Of a stretch of DNA of 47,847 nt, positions 1 through 7,870 are shown piece after piece (within the stretch, counting starts at the first letter, position 1; each line of letters starts with the position of its first letter). The notes under the pieces are model-generated. The model was not told the DNA's origin, searched no databases, and saw only the letters and a list, made by a program, of their open reading frames with translations. The stretch comes from Gammaproteobacteria bacterium (GTDB taxonomy: Bacteria > Pseudomonadota > Gammaproteobacteria > Thiohalomonadales > Thiohalomonadaceae): positions 1-47,847 of the forward strand of contig QKED01000069.1 in assembly GCA_003252455.1 (NCBI GenBank), read 5' to 3'. The position numbers and the translations under genes were made by a program.

Positions 1-285
1 TTCTGCCGCAACAACTACCTCGCCCCCCCCAGCGCCATCCTCGCCTACCTCGGCTGGACCCGCACGTGGGTGCTCGATGCCGTCACCACCACCCGGCCCG
101 CAGTGCACGTAATCCTCGGTGGCAAGGACGACCAACTCGCCCCCGACTGGGCACAGACCCTGCGCGACGCGGGGATCGATACCCAGGTGGTGGCCGAGGG
201 TGACCACTTCTTCAGCGACACCGCCAGTTTCGAGTTGCAGGGCCTGTTGCTCGACCTGCTCAACCCCACTGGGACCGGTCAATGA
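1..285 (+). CDS. Alpha/beta hydrolase, C-terminal fragment
   Basis: The frame is open from the first base of the window, so only the last 94 residues are visible. The fragment has the end of an alpha/beta-hydrolase fold. A beta-strand followed by GGKDDQLAPD is the usual place of the catalytic Asp, and EGDHFF some 30 residues later carries the usual catalytic His. The nucleophile elbow lies outside the window, so substrate and exact subfamily cannot be judged. The stop codon overlaps the start of the next gene (ATGA at 282-285), so the two are probably translationally coupled. An internal GTG at 70 is not needed as a start. Confidence 0.7.
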   Translation, partial: FCRNNYLAPPSAILAYLGWTRTWVLDAVTTTRPAVHVILGGKDDQLAPDWAQTLRDAGIDTQVVAEGDHFFSDTASFELQGLLLDLLNPTGTGQ

Positions 286-2561
286 TCGCGGCCTTCATCG
301 CGCGCCTGCGCCGCCTGCTGCCGTTACCGATCGCCGTCTTCCTCGCCCTCTTCTTCTCCGTGGTGGTGCTGCTCTTCATCCTCATCGGTTGGTACATGCT
401 CGAACGCATGGACGAGGTGAAGCACCAGGTGGCCGAGAGTAACCGCCTCGCCGCCAACGTCGAGATGGAGCGCGCACTCAACCAGCTCCATCAGAGCCTC
501 GAAGAGGCCGCCACGCGCCTGCTCGCCTGGGAGGAGGTCTACCAGCAACTCCACGACCCCACCTACTACCAATACTGGCGCAACAACCGCGCCCTACAGG
601 CGGGCCATCTGCCCCACTTCATCAGCAGCCTGGCGCTGTTCGACAAAGAGGGTGACAACCTCGACCGCGACCCCGCCGGTCAGCAGCTCCCGGCACGCCT
701 ACCCCCGGGGCGTGGCTATATCCAGATGGTGCGCGGCCATGGGCAGCTCTTCTACTTCATCCCCATCCCCGACCGGGGCGATGCGCAGCGGCTGCTCGGC
801 TATGCCGGACTACGCGTCGACCTGCTCGAAACCCTGCTCTCACAGAACAAATTCAATCAGGTAGACACCACCACCCTCACCCTCACTATGCGAGAGGGTG
901 AGCGCGTGCCGGTGGAGACCCTGCGGCGGGTCATCTCTTTCAACCCCCACGGACTGGTAGAGACGCGTGAGCTGGAGCGCGTCATGCGCGAGTCGCTGAT
1001 CCACTTCTCGCTCCTCGCCCTGTGCATGACCCTGCTCGGCTACCTGCTGGTGAGTCGCTTGCTGCACGCCCCGCTACGCTGCCTGACGCGCCACATCGAC
1101 GACCTGCGTAACAGCAACCAGGTGGTGCGGGGTGACAGCGCCCAGGCGCAAAACCCCCTCTGTCTACTGGAGTTAGAGCTGCTGCGCGACTCCCTCGACG
1201 AGTACCAGCAGAAGCTCTACGACATGCACAACCGCCTCGACCAGAAGAACAATGAGCTCTGGGAGATGGCCCACCAAGACCCGCTCACCGGCATTGCCAA
1301 CCGCCGTGCCTACGACGAGGAGTGGCGCCAGCTACTCAACCTGGTGCGCGGCCAACGCCTCTCGGTGGCCGTGCTGCTCATCGACTGCGACCACTTCAAG
1401 GCGATCAACGACACCTACGGCCACGCCACCGGCGACGAGGTGCTGCGTGTCATCGCCACCACCCTGCGCGGCCTGCTGCGCGACGGTGACCGCCTCTATC
1501 GCCTCGGTGGCGACGAGTTCGCCATCCACCTGATCAACAGCGGCACCAACGACGCCGAGCGCATCGCCCTACGCTGCCTGGAGCGCCTCGCCGCCTACGA
1601 CTTCGCCACCCTGGGTATCAGTGAGCAGGTGCGCTTCAGCATCGGCATCGCCGTGGCCGAGGGGACCGACACCGAGCGACTGAGCAATCTGCACCACAAC
1701 GCCGACGTGGCCATGTACCTGGCCAAACGCCCCGGCCATGGCAAACTGGTGCTCTACGAAGACAAACTGGCCGAGCAGGCGGGCGAGTTGATCCTCTCCA
1801 ACCGCTACATCAACGCGGTCTACAGCCTGATCGAAGACCCCAGCTGCATCGACCTGGCGTATCAACCCATCTACCCCCTCACCGCCGATGGCCATGGGAT
1901 CTACGAGGTGCTCACCCGGGTACGCGACAAGACCGGCATCATCATGCCCGACACCCTACTGCCGGTGGTCATCGCCGAGCAGTTGGAGAGCGAGTTCGAC
2001 TTCGCCGTGTTCCGGCGCATCGAGCAGTCGATCATCGAGGGGCGCATGCCCGTGGGCCTGCCCATCAGCATCAACATCGGCGCCACTACACTGCTGGAGC
2101 GTCAGTTGCCGGTGCGCCTGGAGCCCCTGCGCCGTCACCTACAGGCGGAGATGATCACCCTGGAGATCACCGAGACCGCCCTCATCAGCGACCTCAACCG
2201 TGCCGCCCAGCAGATCGAAAAGCTGCGTGCCCAGGGCTACCGTATCGCCCTCGATGACTTCGGCAGCGGCTACTCCTCCCTGCGCTACCTGGCCAACATG
2301 CCGGTGGATATCATCAAATTCGACATCAGCATGATCCACGACCTGCTGCGCGACCCACGCCAGAGCCACATCACCGAGACCACCGCGCGCATGGTGCGCG
2401 AGAGCGGCTACCTGGTGGTGGCCGAGGGGGTCGAGTCCGAGGCACTGCTGACGCGGGTCAAGGAGTGCGGCTTCACCCACGTACAGGGCTTTCTCACGGG
2501 TCGCCCCGCCCATCGCATCGACCCCAACCGTAGCATCGACCACCTCCCCGGCAGTTTCTGA
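282..2561 (+). CDS. Membrane GGDEF-EAL protein, cyclic-di-GMP turnover
   Basis: The protein has 759 residues. A transmembrane helix at about 15-40 and a second at about 240-265 enclose a periplasmic sensor of about 200 residues that resembles CHASE4-type domains. A short linker follows, then a GGDEF domain with an intact GGDEF motif at 409-413. The RDGD sequence placed five residues before it matches the RxxD product-inhibition site. The C-terminal EAL domain has EVL at 542-544 in place of EAL, and keeps ITE, DDFGSGYSS, the Lys of IIKFD, AEGVE and the QGF glutamine. By family knowledge it could both make and break cyclic di-GMP; which activity dominates is not visible. It starts inside the stop codon of the hydrolase gene. 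Confidence 0.93.
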   Translation: MIAAFIARLRRLLPLPIAVFLALFFSVVVLLFILIGWYMLERMDEVKHQVAESNRLAANVEMERALNQLHQSLEEAATRLLAWEEVYQQLHDPTYYQYWRNNRALQAGHLPHFISSLALFDKEGDNLDRDPAGQQLPARLPPGRGYIQMVRGHGQLFYFIPIPDRGDAQRLLGYAGLRVDLLETLLSQNKFNQVDTTTLTLTMREGERVPVETLRRVISFNPHGLVETRELERVMRESLIHFSLLALCMTLLGYLLVSRLLHAPLRCLTRHIDDLRNSNQVVRGDSAQAQNPLCLLELELLRDSLDEYQQKLYDMHNRLDQKNNELWEMAHQDPLTGIANRRAYDEEWRQLLNLVRGQRLSVAVLLIDCDHFKAINDTYGHATGDEVLRVIATTLRGLLRDGDRLYRLGGDEFAIHLINSGTNDAERIALRCLERLAAYDFATLGISEQVRFSIGIAVAEGTDTERLSNLHHNADVAMYLAKRPGHGKLVLYEDKLAEQAGELILSNRYINAVYSLIEDPSCIDLAYQPIYPLTADGHGIYEVLTRVRDKTGIIMPDTLLPVVIAEQLESEFDFAVFRRIEQSIIEGRMPVGLPISINIGATTLLERQLPVRLEPLRRHLQAEMITLEITETALISDLNRAAQQIEKLRAQGYRIALDDFGSGYSSLRYLANMPVDIIKFDISMIHDLLRDPRQSHITETTARMVRESGYLVVAEGVESEALLTRVKECGFTHVQGFLTGRPAHRIDPNRSIDHLPGSF

Positions 2562-2645
2562 GTCAGACGGTCAGGCCACCTACGCTCGCGCCAGCGCTCC
2601 ACCAAAGGACCTTCCACGTGAGGCGAACTGCTACAATCCGCGCCC

Positions 2646-3446
2646 ATGCAACACTCACTCTTCAGCCGCTGCGCCGAGGCGCTCTTCACCACCGACCCCG
2701 GCACCAAGGTGCACCACACCCACGCCCTGCGTCGCGACTGGCTCGCGGGCCTCTTGGCGCACCAAGAGGCGACGCCCGTGCGCCCCATCGGCGAACCGGG
2801 CCGCCCCGCGCGCCCCGCGTTGGTCGACCCGCGCCACCTGCCCAGACGCAACCCGAGCAGCGACGAGGGACGCGCCATCCTCTTTCACGCCCTCACCCAC
2901 ATCGAGTTCAACGCCATCAACCTGGCCCTCGATGCGGTCTACCGTTTTCGTGACTTGCCGGCCGATTTCTATGCCGACTGGTTACAGGTGGCCGACGAGG
3001 AGGCGACCCACTTCACCCTGCTGCGCGACCACCTGCAGGGTCTACAGCACGACTACGGCGACTGGCCCGGCCACGACGGCCTGTGGGACATGGCCCGCAA
3101 GACCGCCCACGACCCACTGATACGCATGGCCCTGGTACCGCGCTGCCTGGAGGCACGCGGGCTCGACGTGAACCCCGGCATCCGCGCCAAGCTGGTCGCC
3201 GCCGGGGATCAGGTCGGCGCCGCCCTGCTCGACATCATCCTGCGCGACGAGATCGGCCACGTGGCCATCGGCGACCGCTGGTTCCGCCACCTCTGTGCGG
3301 CGCGAGGTCTCGACGCCGAGCTCCGCTACCGCCAACTGCTGGACGAATACATGAAGGGGCCCCCGCGTCCCCCCTTCCACCTGGATGCGCGCCGTGCCGC
3401 CGGGTTCAGTGACGCCGAGATCGCCTATCTGGAGGGTGTTGGATGA
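2646..3446 (+). CDS. DUF455 family ferritin-like protein
   Basis: The protein has 266 residues and belongs to the DUF455 (COG2833) family of ferritin-like di-metal proteins. The likely metal ligands are on helices: HIEFNAINLALDA near residue 88, ADEEATHF near 119 and LRDEIGHVAIG near 200, the ExxH pattern of the fold. Family members are sometimes compared with the tRNA hydroxylase MiaE, but no substrate is established here. No signal peptide or membrane segment is seen, so it is probably cytosolic. The stop overlaps the next start (ATGA at 3443-3446). The gap of 84 bases to the GGDEF-EAL gene may hold its own promoter. Confidence 0.85.
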   Translation: MQHSLFSRCAEALFTTDPGTKVHHTHALRRDWLAGLLAHQEATPVRPIGEPGRPARPALVDPRHLPRRNPSSDEGRAILFHALTHIEFNAINLALDAVYRFRDLPADFYADWLQVADEEATHFTLLRDHLQGLQHDYGDWPGHDGLWDMARKTAHDPLIRMALVPRCLEARGLDVNPGIRAKLVAAGDQVGAALLDIILRDEIGHVAIGDRWFRHLCAARGLDAELRYRQLLDEYMKGPPRPPFHLDARRAAGFSDAEIAYLEGVG

Positions 3447-4156
3447 GACGTCTGTTACCCCTGCTATGGCTCGCCGGCGCCCCCGCCAGTTGGGCCGCCG
3501 AGGGCACCGTCGCCCACTACATGGTCAACGAACCCGGCCTGCCCGCCTACCACGCGCGGCTGCTGGTCACCCCCGACTACCTGCGCCTCGACGAGGGCCA
3601 AGACACGGGCGACTTCACCCTGCTCGACCGCCGCGACGGGGCCCTCTACAACGTCTCGCGCGACGACCAGACCCTACTGGTGATCAAACCCACCCCGGTC
3701 GACGATGCCTCCCCCATCCCCCTCGACCTCGCCGAGGAGGAGGTGGCCCTGGGGCCCGACGCCCCCCGTCTCGGCGACGCACCGCTCAAGCACTATCGCC
3801 TGAGCGCCAACGGTACCACCTGCTGGCGCATCACCGTGGCCGCCGACCTACTACCCGAGCTGGTCGCCGCCAAGCGCCAACTCCTCACCACCCTCGCCGG
3901 TGAACAGGCACGGGGGCTCAAAGAGTTGCCCGCCGACCTGCAACAGCCCTGCGACCTGGCCAACCACATCTACGCCCCCACCCGTCACCTGGCGCACGGC
4001 CTGCCGATCCACAGCTTCGACGAACGTGGCCGCGAGGAGCGCCTGGTGGACTATCAACTCAAGGCCCCCCTCGCCGACACCCTCTTCACCCTCCCCGAGG
4101 GCTACCAGCGCTTTGCCCCAGGCGACCTCGCCCCCATCCGCAACCCCACCGAATAG
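3443..4156 (+). CDS. Secreted protein of unknown function
   Basis: The protein has 237 residues. A signal peptide of about 18 residues ends at ASWAAEG, so the mature protein is probably periplasmic. The rest is a soluble, beta-rich chain with two cysteines (TTCW near 134 and QPCD near 169) that could form a disulfide. It resembles uncharacterised periplasmic proteins of the DUF4412 kind only loosely, and I do not assign a function. The four-base overlap with the DUF455 gene suggests co-expression. Confidence 0.75.
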   Translation: MRRLLPLLWLAGAPASWAAEGTVAHYMVNEPGLPAYHARLLVTPDYLRLDEGQDTGDFTLLDRRDGALYNVSRDDQTLLVIKPTPVDDASPIPLDLAEEEVALGPDAPRLGDAPLKHYRLSANGTTCWRITVAADLLPELVAAKRQLLTTLAGEQARGLKELPADLQQPCDLANHIYAPTRHLAHGLPIHSFDERGREERLVDYQLKAPLADTLFTLPEGYQRFAPGDLAPIRNPTE

Positions 4157-4307
4157 TCTTTAAGTCACGCTCGCGCGGCCCGCAGAGCGCGCGTACGCCA
4201 GGTCTCCCGACGACGCGCCCAGCGCCCCCCTCCACCCCAATCCCCCCCTGTGCTACTCTTCGCGCCCTTTTTTCCTATGCTTGCGTAAACCGACCAAGGA
4301 GCCTGCC

Positions 4308-7148
4308 ATGTCCGCCATCGTCCCCGGTCAACGCTGGTTGAGCGACGCCGAACCGAGCCTCGGCCTCGGCACCCTGATGGAGATCGACGGACGTAGGCTC
4401 ACCCTGCACTTCCCCGCCGCCGACGAGACGCGCACCTATGCCGCCGAGAGCGCGCCACTGACCCGCGCTGCCTTCACCCAGGGCGACCGCCTGCGCGGTC
4501 TCGACGGCACCTGGATCACCGTCGACCAGGTCGATGAGCACGGCGGACTCTTCACCTATCACGGCCAGAGCGATGCAGGCGCGCCGGTGACCCTACCCGA
4601 GCAGGCCCTCGACCCGCACATGCAGATGAACCGCCCGGCGGCGCGCCTGTTCGCCGGGCAGCTCGACCCCAACCCGCTGTTCGAGCTGCGCCGCACCAGC
4701 CGCGAGCTGCTCGCTCAGATCGCCCGCACCCCGATCAACGGCCTCATCGGCGGGCGCACCGCGCTCATCCCGCACCAGCTCTACATCGCCCACGAGGTGG
4801 CGCGGCGCCACGCCCCGCGCGTGCTGTTGGCCGATGAGGTGGGCCTCGGTAAGACCATCGAGGCGGGCCTGATCCTGCACCATCAGCTGCACCAGGAGCG
4901 CGCCCGCCGCGTGCTGCTGCTCCTGCCCGAGACGCTGCAACACCAGTGGCTGGTGGAGATGGTGCGGCGCTTCAACCTGCGCTTCTCGCTGTTCGACCTG
5001 GAGCGCGCCATGCAGGCCCAGGCCGACGGCTACGCCAACCCCTTCCACAGCGAACAGCTGGTGATCACCAGCCTCGACCTGCTGCTCGACAACCCCGCCC
5101 TCGCCGCGGCCGCGTGTAACGGCGAGTGGGACCTGCTCGTGGTCGACGAGGCGCACCACCTCGAATGGCACCCCGAGGCACCGAGCCCCGAGTACCTGCT
5201 GGTCGACCGCCTGGCGCAGACCACCCCCGGCGTGCTGCTGCTCACCGCCACCCCCGAGCAGCTCGGGCGCGCCGGCCACTTCGCCCGCCTGCGCCTGCTC
5301 GACCCCGCACGCTTCCCCGACCTCGACCGCTTCCACGCCGAGGAGCGCAGCTACGCCCCAGTGGCCGACGCCGCACGCCGCCTGCTCGACGGCGAGCCCC
5401 TCGACGACGCGGCACGTATCACCCTCGCCGCGACCCTCGACGAGGGCGACAACCAGCGCCTGCTCGACGCCCTCGACAACCCCGAGGCCCCCGAGGCGCT
5501 GCGCCACGCCGCGCGCGAGGCGCTCACCGCCCACCTGCTCGACCGCCATGGCACCGGCCGCGTGCTGTTTCGCAATACCCGCGCGGCGGTGCAGGGCTTC
5601 CCCGCGCGCGAACCACACATCGATACACTGCCACTGCCCGACGACTACGAGCTGTTCACCACCAGCCTCACCCCCGAGCGCGCCTACACCAAGGCGGCCC
5701 CGGCGGATGCCGAGGCGTGGTGGCGCTTCGACCCGCGCGTCGCCTGGCTGGTGAACCTGCTCGGCGAGCTGCGCCCGGCCAAGGTACTGCTCATCGCCGC
5801 GCGCGCCGAGAGCGTACTGGAGCTGGCCGAGGCGCTGCGCACCCGCCACGGCATCGACGCCGCGCTGTTCCACGAGGGGCTGAGCATCGTCGAGCGCGAC
5901 CGCGCCGCCGCCTACTTTGCCGACCCCGACGGGAGCCGCCTGCTGCTCTGCTCGGAGATCGGCTCCGAGGGGCGCAACTTCCAGTTCGCCCACCACCTGG
6001 TGCTGTTCGACCTGCCGCGCGACCCAGACCTGCTGGAGCAGCGCATCGGTCGCCTCGACCGCATCGGTCAGCGCGAAAGCGTGCGTATCCACCTCCCCCT
6101 GCTGGAGGGGAGCGCCGGGGCCGCCCTGGCCGACTGGTACCACCAAGGGCTCGACGCCCTGCGCCACACCTGCGCCACCGGCCATGTGCTCGCCCGCGAG
6201 TTCACCGAGCAGCTCGGGGGCGCCCTCGGGCGCCCGAGCGACGCGCTCGCGCGTAGCACCCTGATCGAGGCCACTCGCGTACGTGATAGTGAACTCCGCG
6301 CCGCCCTCGCCGAGGGGCGCGACCGTCTGCTGGAACTCAACTCCTGCCGCCCCGGCGTCGCCGAGCAGCTCACCGCGGCGGCCCAAACGGCGGACGACCC
6401 CAGCGTGCGCACCGCCTATCTCGACCTGCTGTGCGAGACCTACGGCGTGGAGCAGGAGGAGGATGGCGCAGCCAAACTGATCCTGCGCCCCGACACCGCC
6501 ATGCAGCAGTCCCTCCCCGGCCTACCCGAGGATGGCCTACACGCCACCCTCTACCGCGATGCCGCCCTGGCCGACGACGCCATCGCCTTCCTGAGCTGGT
6601 CGCACCCGCTGATGCACGGCGCGCTCGAACGCATCACCACCGAGGCGACCGGCAACGTCGCCTTTTGTACCCTCAGCCACCCGAACCTCAAGCCCGGCAC
6701 CCTGCTGCTGGAGGCGCTGTTCCTGGTCGAGGCGAGCGCCCCGCGCCACCTCGCCCGCCACCTGCCCGCCGGGTATATCCGCCTGCTGCTCGACAGCACC
6801 GGCAAGGAGCTGGCCGCTCAGGTCCCCTCCTCCACACCCGGCAAGGCGCTCGACAAGGCCGTGGCGCACAAGGTGCTCACCGCCTACGGCAAGCCCCTGC
6901 GCACCCTGCTGGAGAGCGCCGAGAGACAGGCCGCCGAGCGTGCCCCCGCCCTCATCACCGCCTCGCGCCAACAGGCCGAACAGGAGCTGGGCGAAGAGGT
7001 CGCCCGCCTGCGCGCGCTGGCCGTGCACAACCCCAACGTGCGCCAGTCGGAGATCGACGCCCTGGTGCAGGAGCTGGCCGGTGTGAACGCGGCCCTCGAC
7101 CAGGCGCGCCTGCGCCTGGATGCCCTACGGGTGGTGATCACCAGCTGA
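4308..7148 (+). CDS. rapA: RNA polymerase-associated ATPase RapA
   Basis: RapA is a Swi2/Snf2-type ATPase that binds RNA polymerase and helps recycle it after transcription. The ATG at 4308 follows an AAGGAG ribosome site and gives 946 residues, close to the usual 968; the in-frame TTG at 4281 lies upstream of that site and is rejected. The N-terminus IVPGQRWLSDAEPSLGLG is typical of the family. Walker A is DEVGLGKT (Lys182), the DEAH box is at 280-283, LLTATPEQLGR is motif III, and the C-terminal helicase lobe ends with EQRIGRLDRIGQ (motif VI). The gene stands alone; tRNA-Phe follows about 170 bases later. Confidence 0.97.
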   Translation: MSAIVPGQRWLSDAEPSLGLGTLMEIDGRRLTLHFPAADETRTYAAESAPLTRAAFTQGDRLRGLDGTWITVDQVDEHGGLFTYHGQSDAGAPVTLPEQALDPHMQMNRPAARLFAGQLDPNPLFELRRTSRELLAQIARTPINGLIGGRTALIPHQLYIAHEVARRHAPRVLLADEVGLGKTIEAGLILHHQLHQERARRVLLLLPETLQHQWLVEMVRRFNLRFSLFDLERAMQAQADGYANPFHSEQLVITSLDLLLDNPALAAAACNGEWDLLVVDEAHHLEWHPEAPSPEYLLVDRLAQTTPGVLLLTATPEQLGRAGHFARLRLLDPARFPDLDRFHAEERSYAPVADAARRLLDGEPLDDAARITLAATLDEGDNQRLLDALDNPEAPEALRHAAREALTAHLLDRHGTGRVLFRNTRAAVQGFPAREPHIDTLPLPDDYELFTTSLTPERAYTKAAPADAEAWWRFDPRVAWLVNLLGELRPAKVLLIAARAESVLELAEALRTRHGIDAALFHEGLSIVERDRAAAYFADPDGSRLLLCSEIGSEGRNFQFAHHLVLFDLPRDPDLLEQRIGRLDRIGQRESVRIHLPLLEGSAGAALADWYHQGLDALRHTCATGHVLAREFTEQLGGALGRPSDALARSTLIEATRVRDSELRAALAEGRDRLLELNSCRPGVAEQLTAAAQTADDPSVRTAYLDLLCETYGVEQEEDGAAKLILRPDTAMQQSLPGLPEDGLHATLYRDAALADDAIAFLSWSHPLMHGALERITTEATGNVAFCTLSHPNLKPGTLLLEALFLVEASAPRHLARHLPAGYIRLLLDSTGKELAAQVPSSTPGKALDKAVAHKVLTAYGKPLRTLLESAERQAAERAPALITASRQQAEQELGEEVARLRALAVHNPNVRQSEIDALVQELAGVNAALDQARLRLDALRVVITS

Positions 7149-7273
7149 CACCTTTCGCCTCGGCGAGCACACCCGGCTATGGCCCCACCCGCGTGACACC
7201 GCCCGCCTCCCCTGGCGCTACGCGCCGCCTCTCGCGCCGTCGAAAGGGCCCCCACAAAATCGCTCACAAAAGG

Positions 7274-7302
7274 TTCACAACCAAGGAAAAATCGGGTTTA
7301 AT
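7274..7302 (+). promoter_or_regulatory. Sigma70-type promoter of tRNA-Phe
   Basis: TTCACA (7274-7279) and TTTAAT (7297-7302) are spaced by exactly 17 bases, each one mismatch from the -35 and -10 consensus. The predicted start lies a few bases before the mature tRNA at 7316. Confidence 0.7.
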
Positions 7303-7315
7303 ACGCACCCTCGCA

Positions 7316-7391
7316 GCCCGGGTAGCTCAGTCGGTAGAGCAGGGGATTGAAAATCCCCGTGTCGGCAGTTCGATTCTGTCCCCGGGCACCA
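7316..7391 (+). tRNA. tRNA-Phe (anticodon GAA)
   Basis: This is a 76-base cloverleaf with acceptor stem GCCCGGG/CCCGGGC, a D-arm TAGCTCAGTCGGTAGAGCA, an anticodon stem GGGGA/TCCCC around loop TTGAAAA (anticodon GAA), a T-arm with GTTCGATTC, and an encoded 3' CCA at 7389-7391. It has its own promoter and terminator. Confidence 0.98.
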
Positions 7392-7397
7392 AAATAG

Positions 7398-7430
7398 AAA
7401 GGCCCGCACATGAAGATGTGCGGGCCTTTT
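7398..7430 (+). terminator. Rho-independent terminator after tRNA-Phe
   Basis: A perfect 14-base-pair stem (AAAGGCCCGCACAT paired with its complement) closes a GAAG loop and ends in a T run at 7427-7430. It begins six bases after the tRNA CCA end. Confidence 0.92.
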
Positions 7431-7870
7431 CCGTTTCTGCGCTCCGCGATGCTCCGCCTGGGCGTGTCGACCAGATGCACAGAGGCAGTCGACTATGGTC
7501 ATCGCTACTCAGCACGGCCTCGCGTTCGAGCCTGAACGCATCCCTTCCGGCGTGTAACGAGTGTGGGCCTGGGTGGGTGGTGAGCGTGCTTTTCGAAATC
7601 TGTCGGGGGCCTATGGCAGACCACGCCTGATGCCATCAAGCGACCGCCTCTGCTGGCACTGACAGAGGCCAACTGGCCGCCAACATCTCAGTGGGCGGGA
7701 TTTGCGCGATTGCCTTGAGTAGAGAACCTATCCGTTCCGTTATCCATAGGATGGAATATACCGCTAGAGGTGTACTTTCTTGGTGCACGTTTTCGGGGGC
7801 CTAAAGAGGTACAGGTCGAGATCTGTACTCCGAGGAGGGGCGGCTAAACACCACCCATGCCTTCTCCTGG
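7431..7870. other. Intergenic stretch, no gene recognised
   Basis: About 440 bases separate the tRNA-Phe terminator from the end of the SEFIR-STAND gene. Open frames crossing it have no recognisable protein content. A small hairpin (GTACAG at 7809-7814 with CTGTAC at 7823-7828) lies about 50 bases beyond the stop of the minus-strand gene; it lacks a clear T run. I see no second copy of the tRNA 3' end here. Confidence 0.6.

Noticed and set aside
4593-6386. 597-residue open frame antisense to rapA
   Set aside because: It is a shadow of a GC-rich gene; its composition is Gly/Val/Gln-rich without any domain, and rapA is certain on the other strand.
6431-7630. 399-residue plus-strand frame crossing rapA end and tRNA-Phe
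   Set aside because: It runs through the tRNA and terminator and is Arg/Pro-rich out-of-frame sequence.
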